Positions 57,481-64,000 of a stretch of 64,000 nucleotides of DNA are shown here, piece by piece (position 1 is the first letter of the stretch; each line of letters begins with the position of its first letter). The position numbers and the translations under genes were made by a program. Under the pieces are notes generated by a model. It saw only the letters and a program-made list of their open reading frames with translations. It was not told where the DNA came from and did not search any database. Location of the stretch: contig OZ035961.1 in assembly GCA_964034945.1 (NCBI GenBank), forward strand, positions 14,957,243-15,021,242. Reading direction: 5' to 3'. The stretch is from Chrysopilus asiliformis. Its lineage: Eukaryota; Arthropoda; Insecta; Diptera; Rhagionidae.

Positions 57481-58700
57481 TCAGACGTTTAGATTTGTTA
57501 GTGCTGGAATTGGCTTTTTGAGTATTTCTGACTATGCTCGCCGAGCGTTGTTTCATTGTGAGTTCTGGGCGCGACGGAGTAGCTAGGCTGGAGATTTATT
57601 CTGGCTAGTTTCGTGTTGAATTTATCAAGATTTGTTGTGCGAATATTCAGTCGCGAGCGAAAAAACCGCGAGTGTTGCAATTTGTGTCCCGCAAATAAAG
57701 GTTAAAAGCGATTGCGACGGATTTTCTCAAAAAAGTGACATTTGTTTTCCGACTCGAGTGTCCAGCAGCACCCTCAAGTCATTTCACTTCCCGGTAGTTT
57801 CCCCGCGGAGTCCCGCTGAGTATTTTACCTGGCACAGTGGCAAACGAGCCGCATTTCCACACTTTTGTCGCCCTCTTCCCTGCGGACGGACTGCTTAATT
57901 CTGTGGATTCAGCGGCGTTCATGGTTCCCTGCTTCTGGATAGACGGATCGGTAGGAATGCAGGGGAAACGTACGGCAGAGCGAGCAAAAAAATCGTCAAA
58001 ATTCATACATTGCGCACACAATCGCCAAGAGCTGGTTATATACTGGGCTGGAGACGGGCGATGGCGAGAATGGGGCGCTTTGCCCTGCTCTTGTCTGGTC
58101 TGCATTCGACCTGAATCCAAATATTCTCCGGCCAGTGTCATTCGTCCGTCTCCCTCCCCCCCGGTCAGTTAAGTAGCGCTGCGGTGTCAAGTTCCAATTT
58201 GCAAAAGCGGAAGCAGCGATGGATGGAAGTATTTTCCGCACGAAAAGGTCACCAGCGGGTCATCCGGACAGTAATCAAATCAATCTACTTTCGGGGTCGA
58301 TAGATTCGTCCATTCCATTTGCTTCCACTTGACACTTCTTCCCGGTGCACCACACATTTTCCTTTCTATCCAGGCAAGTGCGTCAAGTCCAGAGAGAAGA
58401 GGGATGCGAGCAAGTTCTTTGCCACCATTGGATTTGCACTTTGCATCTTGCAACTTTCCACGTCGCCTGCTGCACTGGCTTTCTTTGTCAGGTGGATGGC
58501 ACTTTTGTGTATCTAAAGTTGCATTTCGTGGATAAATCTGCGGTCGCAGAATCTTGTAGATCCCAGGTTAACGAGAACTGCGTGGGTTCCCACAAAACTG
58601 TTGCCATTTCCATGGTAGTATCCGAAAATCACACTCGAATAGTGGAGGAAAACATGAAGGGAACACACTTTAGGTAGAAATCGATGATTTCGTCCCCTCG
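57480..58700 (+). promoter_or_regulatory. Gprk2: probable promoter and first noncoding exon region of Gprk2
   Basis: Base composition changes here to a more balanced, CpG-containing stretch, unlike the surrounding AT-rich DNA. An initiator-like ATTCAGTC lies at 57645-57651. Several donor-like sites follow, none decisive. Frames on both strands are open but match no family I know. Assigning the region to Gprk2 rests on position and orientation only. It could instead be the 5' end of another gene. Confidence 0.35.
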
Positions 58701-60132
58701 GACATTCATTCACTTCAGTTCACCTTCGTTTGCCTGAAATTTGGAATTTCGAAGAATGAGCAGAAGCTGTGATTCAAAGGCAGAATGTTTGTACTTATTC
58801 TGTGCAGTGATCTTTGGAAGTTATCTTAAGACGTAGTTTTTTTTGGAATGTATCTCATATACATTTTTAGATAGTTAAAAATGTTACGTATTTTTTTTTG
58901 AAATAAAGATATTTATTAAGTAACCTACGCTAATATCGGAAAAGGAGTTCTGTTAAGAAATATCGAAGATTTATATCAATTGTTCATGTTTTCCTACAAA
59001 TAAAAAAAGCAACATTTGCAATTGGTACACTTTGCTTCATAAAAAAACCGGGCAGCTCAATAATAGTTGATTAACCATTTCCGAGAAAATTCATATTTAG
59101 TTTGAGCAAAGAAAGAGCATCAATTTTCGAATTTGGGCAAATTTTTCCAGTAATTTTTAGAATTTTTGCCATATTTCGCTGAAAATTCGAATTTCTACTA
59201 TATTTTCCTTTAAATCATTGGAAATTTCCATATTTTTATTTGGTTTTTCATTAAAATCGGAAAAGGGTATATTTGCCTAATTTAAAATTTTGGTACTTTC
59301 GGCAAATTATAGTTATTTGCCAGTTTATACCAAAGACTTAATGTTCGATAGACAAGCATGCTTGTTTAAAAATATCTGATGTGAACAGCACATGACTTTC
59401 TTATACAAAATTTACGCTCCGATGTAATTTACATTACAACCTGACGAATAAAATATTAGCTTACATAAAAAGATGAATTTTTATTTTACAAAATCTCAAA
59501 TATCTTGATAACGGTAAAATATATCGATTTACGGCAAAAATGTAGAGAATTTCAATACCTTTAATTCTGCTCGTAACTGTTTTTTTTTTCGAAAAACTGT
59601 TAGGTTGCAAGCAATTCGCAAAAATATATTTTTTAAACTTAATGAAAATATTTCAATAACGGTAAAATATATCGGATAACGATGGCAGACAAAATTAAGG
59701 CAAACATTATTCTCTTCAATTCAACTAATACACTAAACTACCAAAATTTCGGTATTTTTCTAAATAATCACAAAAAAACTGATTTTTTCTTAAAAATAAC
59801 GGTATATCTCAATAACGGATTGAGGTACGGAGTTCTAGTAAAAGACAAAGATGTAGAAAATTTTATTGTCTCCAACTTTTGTTGTACATAAGACTACTGA
59901 AACACGTCTAGTTTCAGAGCAAATAACAAAAAAACGGAATTGCGATTTTTAAAACTGCGCCATTTTTGTTACTTCCAGTTAACGGATTCCCATCAAAAGT
60001 TGATAGAATAGTCCCATTCCATGACCAAACATGCCTGTGAAATTCCATGGCTCTAGCTCTATTAGTATATTGTACACAGACTGACAGACAGGCTGATAGA
60101 TTAACAGAAAGAAATTTTAGGCCTATTTGCGC

Positions 60133-60249
60133 GTACTATTATTAAAAAAATAAGTTGTGTTTAGCCTACGTAATGTGTAGAAACTCTGGGACTTGAGAAC
60201 TTTAAGTTTTACATATGTTGCTAAGTCTCGTTGGTGCGAACGGCTCTTA
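60133..60249. repeat. MITE fragment of the 1928-2134 family
   Basis: It ends in ttgctaagtctcgttggtgc followed by gaacggctct, the inverse of the family's left end. Confidence 0.6.
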
Positions 60250-61146
60250 GTAATAATGCTTCAATCGACTCCGGAGTGCTCGGGGATTTTTTTTCCCAAA
60301 GCTTTTCGGAAAGGTATGGATGTTGTACGCCCGTTTGAAATTTCAATAAAAGAAATTGAAAAAAATGGCCACAGATGTGGCTGGTGGCCTCGAATAGGGG
60401 TTTTTCTTAACCTTACAATGAGGTCACTGCAGAAGTAGGCGTTAGCATTTGAACACCTACTAAATGTTTCTGAAAAACAAAAATATAGATTCTGAATCAA
60501 GCATTTGTGTTTTTCGTTAATTCAAAAATCCGACTTTTGAAACACTAAACGCCAGTTATTTGTAGTACAGTTTAATTTAAAAAAATCGATTTTTCAAATC
60601 TTTCAAGAGGAATTGAAAAATGATGAAAAACTTAACTTCGATAAGTTTCCGTTTTCTTCTTTCTACTCAAAACTTCTTCAAAAAGCCCTTGCGATTTCCT
60701 GAATTATTGTGAGGTTTTTTAAAATTTCAATACCGAAGTTTTACTGGTTTTTCCGACACACAATATGTTGTCATCGTTATGATACTGACTTTGAGCTCTT
60801 CTTTATTTAAATTTTTATTTGACTTTGAGGTGTAACTAGAAGTTGTAGTGCATTCGCCCAAAATTTTTAGAGCTCAAAAAAGTTAAAATCTTTGTTCAAT
60901 TTTATTACTTCGATCGATAAAAGAATCATTTTGTCAAATAAGAATCATCGAACATTTGAAGACGTTTTTTTAAAAGACCGATTTTCGCAGATTTACACAA
61001 TTTCGCAAGTTTACACAAAAATTCTAGTTTCTCCATTATTTTATGCTACCAAACCTCCATCACAAAACTTCGTTCAATTTGTATTATCGAACGCTTCCTC
61101 TGTTGATGGGAGAGAATACCTTACAAATGTTGCAGCACAGAAAAAT

Positions 61147-61224
61147 ATTGCTACGAAACCTCAATTTGCGATGTTTCGAATTCCCCGAGAACTCGAAACT
61201 TCGCAAATTGAGGTTTCGTAGCGA
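61147..61224. repeat. short near-perfect hairpin
   Basis: The arms ttgctacgaaacctcaattt and the inverse (aaattgaggtttcgtagcga) flank a loop of about 15 bases. The stem has few mismatches. It could be a tiny MITE or a small-RNA precursor. Confidence 0.55.
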
Positions 61225-62693
61225 TTTTTTCTGTATATTGCTGTTGGTGTTGATGAAGAGCCATCGCAATATTTCGCGATCAATTGCGCAACTTGGATTT
61301 CAAGTGTAATCTGACCTGAGAGCTTTTTTTTCGTCCTATGAGGGTTTATTAAATAATTTTGAAATTTTTTAGGCGCATAATATTTTCCACGAAATTTCAC
61401 CCAAAGGTGAGTTTCCCGTGGGCTGTTTTTATTAAGAAGTACATTTCTCAAAGGACAATATAAAAACAATGGTAAAAATTCGCATTGATTTTTTTTTTCT
61501 CATGAAAAAAAAAATATATGATTGATTCTTATCGAAGTTTTCTTTCTTCAATTTCATCTCACTCTATCCGATCGAGCTTTTCTAGCATTTTTTTTCTCAT
61601 ACTGTATTATGATTGAACAAGTATCAGAGTGAATATATTCCTGTATAGATCGTAAGACAAATTTCATGTTAAGAGGATAAATTGAACCAGAAGGAACTCA
61701 AGTTACAACATCAATCCGCATTCTCATCCGCCCCAAATTTCTAGCCCCCCTCCTACCACCTACCGCAGACGTGGTCGTTTTCTTAGTATATCCTTTGAGC
61801 GACAAACAAGCGAAGTTTAAATGCTTGAAAATAGGGGTAAATTCCCGTCTATTTTTTCGTTTATTTTGCTTTATACGTGCTGTTCTAGGGCCGTCACCCC
61901 CAAACAGAGGTGGATACTCGACAAGGGCGACAGGATGAATCGCACCGCGTCGAAAAGAACAGGGGAATATGGCAAGAGGGGTACGTAGATTGTTTAGAGG
62001 GTAACAAAGAAACGGAGGTACGATGAACATACACTATGTTCCATCTTTTTGTATATTGAAATTCCGGCGTAGGTGGGAGAGGTGTGGGGATTGTGTAAGG
62101 AGGAATTTTCATACGATACATCTCAGCTCAGCTTTGAGTGTGTTCATGTGCATGATTGTCATACCGGGTGAGGGGGGTGGTCGTTAGGGTATACGAGAGG
62201 ATGCGGTGTTAAAATATCCTGTTCGTGATGTAATGGGAGCGATGGGAGTTGCAAATTTCGTTTTATCCATGGTATCAGAAAATGAATCCCAAAAATGGCG
62301 GTGGCAAACAGGGATTGAAATTCATTGCGATTGGGATATTCACCTTGGATCTCCCTACTTACCCCCATTAACACATACTCGTGTACATACATTTTATATG
62401 AATTGTATTTTTCTCTCCATCACACAGTTTACCAGGAGGATTGCTGCTCCATGCTCGTTACATGAAGAATTTTAATTTAAAATTGATTTTTTCCCTCAGT
62501 TTCGGTCGTTTTGGTCCCCAATTTCATCTTTTATTCGTGCAGTTTTTTTTTTCATTATAGTTGCAAAAAAGTTGGTATTTTTCCCCACACGTATCTATAT
62601 TTGAATTTAATAAGAGATTTGTTTTTAAATTTCTGTATTATTTGAAAATCTCCGATTAAATTCAATCAATTTCGTTATTCTCAATTTTTCCAG

Positions 62694-63097
62694 GATGTGA
62701 ACTTTTCTCAACGAAGAACGTGTGTATCGTTTGATATTAAACTATGTTATGCAAGTGAAATTTAAATAAAAATAAATTGAATTTGATAATTTTATCATTA
62801 AACTAAAAGTAATTTATTGTAATATTTGAGAAGATGAATTTGATTTTTTAATGGAAATTGGTTTTACGCAAAAAGAATTCCGTAAAAATGTTGTGTTGAT
62901 TGAAAATCTTCACGAATTTCGTGAATTTAACTGTTTTAAAGTGTTGAAGGTGTCTAGAGTGCCGAAGGTGTCACGTTGTCATTGTTTCGACAGAGTTACA
63001 AAGGCTTCTGATTTTAGCTGTAGTCGTAAGGATTTTTATAAGGATAATTTTTTAAGGGATTACCTGGGATTAAAAAAAGGCCGCCAACCTGGAACTA
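62694..63097 (+). promoter_or_regulatory. Gprk2: 5' leader of Gprk2 with overlapping upstream ORF
   Basis: ATG at 62851 opens a 97-codon frame that passes the Gprk2 ATG in another frame and stops at 63142-63144. A short five-codon ORF starts at 62835. If this stretch is in the mRNA, initiation at the kinase ATG would be strongly reduced. The left exon boundary is a guess from one acceptor. Confidence 0.4.
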
Positions 63098-63149
63098 ATG
63101 GAATTAGAGAATATTGTGGCCAATACGGTCTACCTAAAAGCTAGAGAAG
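63098..63149 (+). CDS. Gprk2: GRK4/5/6-type G-protein-coupled receptor kinase, first coding exon (partial)
   Basis: The exon encodes MELENIVANTVYLKARE plus the first base of a Gly codon, then the donor gtatgt at 63150. This N-terminus is almost invariant in GRK4/5/6-type kinases and in Drosophila Gprk2; it forms the helix that docks on active receptors. The phase-1 exit matches continuation with Gly. The kinase, RGS-homology and lipid-binding parts lie beyond the window. A possible acceptor at 62693 (tttttccag|g) would make the exon 62694-63149, with a 404-base leader part carrying several upstream ATGs. Confidence 0.88.
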
Positions 63150-64000
63150 GTATGTACAATTTTTTTCAAAAAAAAAAAAAAATCGTTACTTGATCCCTCC
63201 TCCCATAAATTTCTTAAATTAAGCATCTTTTAATAACCATGAAGATACTGTAACAAATTTTTCTTCGATAATGGATATCGTCAACTTATATTTCCAATCA
63301 TTAAATCGTGTGTTTCTATTGTTTATAATTTTTGTGCTAAACTATGGTTACAAAACAAGAAATGGGGAGACTAGATCTCTTATGGTCGAGGAGACTTGAT
63401 CCCTTATAGTCGGGGAGACTTAATCCCAGCATCAACTCTCCCCGATGCCTCAGATTTGATGTGTTTTTATTTACTGATAATTTTTTAGTTTGCCTAGAAT
63501 TATTAAATATGTGCAGAGATTGCACGCATAAAACGACAGCTGCATACACCAAAAAATGTGTTTTGTCCATATAACTAAATTGGTTTGTTTAATTTAAATT
63601 TAACGAAAGTTTTTTTTTCATATATCAAAAAGTTTTGTTCATGTGACAAATTTTGTCTATTTGACAAAATTCCTGGTGATTTTTAGATCGAAAACTTCAA
63701 ACGATACTTCCAAAAAACAAATTGCCCTCGTTATATGTTGCAAAATGGGATGTTTTTTATTTGAATCTGATAATATAGGCATAAAAAATCTTACATCAAA
63801 TACCTCAAATTTATTTCTAGATGAATATCTGTGGCAAAAAGGCAGAACATATTAAGTTAACTATCAGACGAAACCAAAGTGATCCAAACAGATCATTTTG
63901 GCTTCGCCTGAAAATGGACTTAAGCTGTTTTCCCTTTGTGTCACAGATATTATCTCAAAAACTATTTTTCTTTCCTTTTCTATAGAGAGCAAGTATTGTA
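63150..64000 (+). other. Gprk2: start of the first coding-region intron of Gprk2
   Basis: It begins with a strong donor and a poly-A run. A triple degenerate motif gggagact(t/a)gatc.ctta lies at 63365-63430. No further exon is seen before the window ends. Confidence 0.5.

Larger units (their letters stand above)
58701..62693 (+). other. probable leader intron of Gprk2
   Basis: It holds a fragment of the 1928-2134 MITE family at 60133-60249 and a 31-base-arm hairpin at 61147-61224. The frames at 59682-59891, 60193-60438 and 60892-61221 are not recognised and lack support. Confidence 0.35.

Noticed and set aside
57779..58141. 120-codon minus-strand frame in the CG-rich region
   Set aside because: No recognisable domain; frames are open on both strands here because of base composition.
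62851..63144. 97-codon plus-strand frame as an independent protein
   Set aside because: It overlaps the clearly conserved Gprk2 start in another frame and has no known motif; treated as an upstream ORF.
1..64000. tRNA, rRNA, CRISPR or bacterial-type operons
   Set aside because: None was recognised; the sequence has eukaryotic gene structure throughout, and a covariance-model scan could not be run.

Overview
The window reads as AT-rich insect nuclear DNA: intron-split genes with GT-AG junctions, long introns, dense small DNA transposons and no bacterial-type operons. The gene content (SNAKE-type CLIP-domain serine proteases, a LAT-type SLC7 amino-acid exchanger, a GRK4/5/6-type receptor kinase) and a repeat family carrying a (GTCY)n microsatellite point to a holometabolous insect, probably a dipteran outside the well-known model species. 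The species cannot be named from the sequence. I rebuilt all gene models by hand from open frames and splice sites. Exon phases are consistent throughout, so each complete model gives a whole number of codons.

Layout. 1-8.4 kb: no gene found; MITEs, a (GTCY)n repeat and nested insertions. 8.4-29.9 kb, plus strand: one SLC7 light-chain amino-acid transporter with a 5' noncoding exon, seven shared coding exons and two similar candidate last exons. Its introns hold a hAT-like element with a deleted PIF/Harbinger element nested inside, a MITE with a 9-bp target duplication, a piggyBac-like MITE and a 404-bp fold-back MITE. 29.9-34.4 kb: gene-poor, one MITE. 34.4-52.3 kb, minus strand: a tandem array of four eight-exon CLIP-domain S1 protease genes, called P4, P3, P2 and P1 in transcription order. 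P2 and P3 keep the His/Asp/Ser triad. P1 has Asn for the catalytic His and P4 has Phe for the catalytic Ser, so two likely pseudoproteases flank two likely active enzymes. 52.3-57.5 kb: repeats. 57.5-64 kb, plus strand: a relatively CG-rich probable promoter/leader region and then the first coding exon of Gprk2, encoding MELENIVANTVYLKARE; the gene continues past the window.

How the parts may work together. In known insect cascades, CLIP proteases and catalytically dead homologs act as zymogen relays and cofactors in Toll or melanization signalling. A cluster that encodes both kinds side by side, with an unusual shared activation site (aromatic residue before IAGE/IVGE rather than Arg/Lys before IVGG), is the most interesting system here. 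The SLC7 gene and Gprk2 are unrelated neighbours. The SLC7 gene is notable for its candidate mutually exclusive C-terminal exons.
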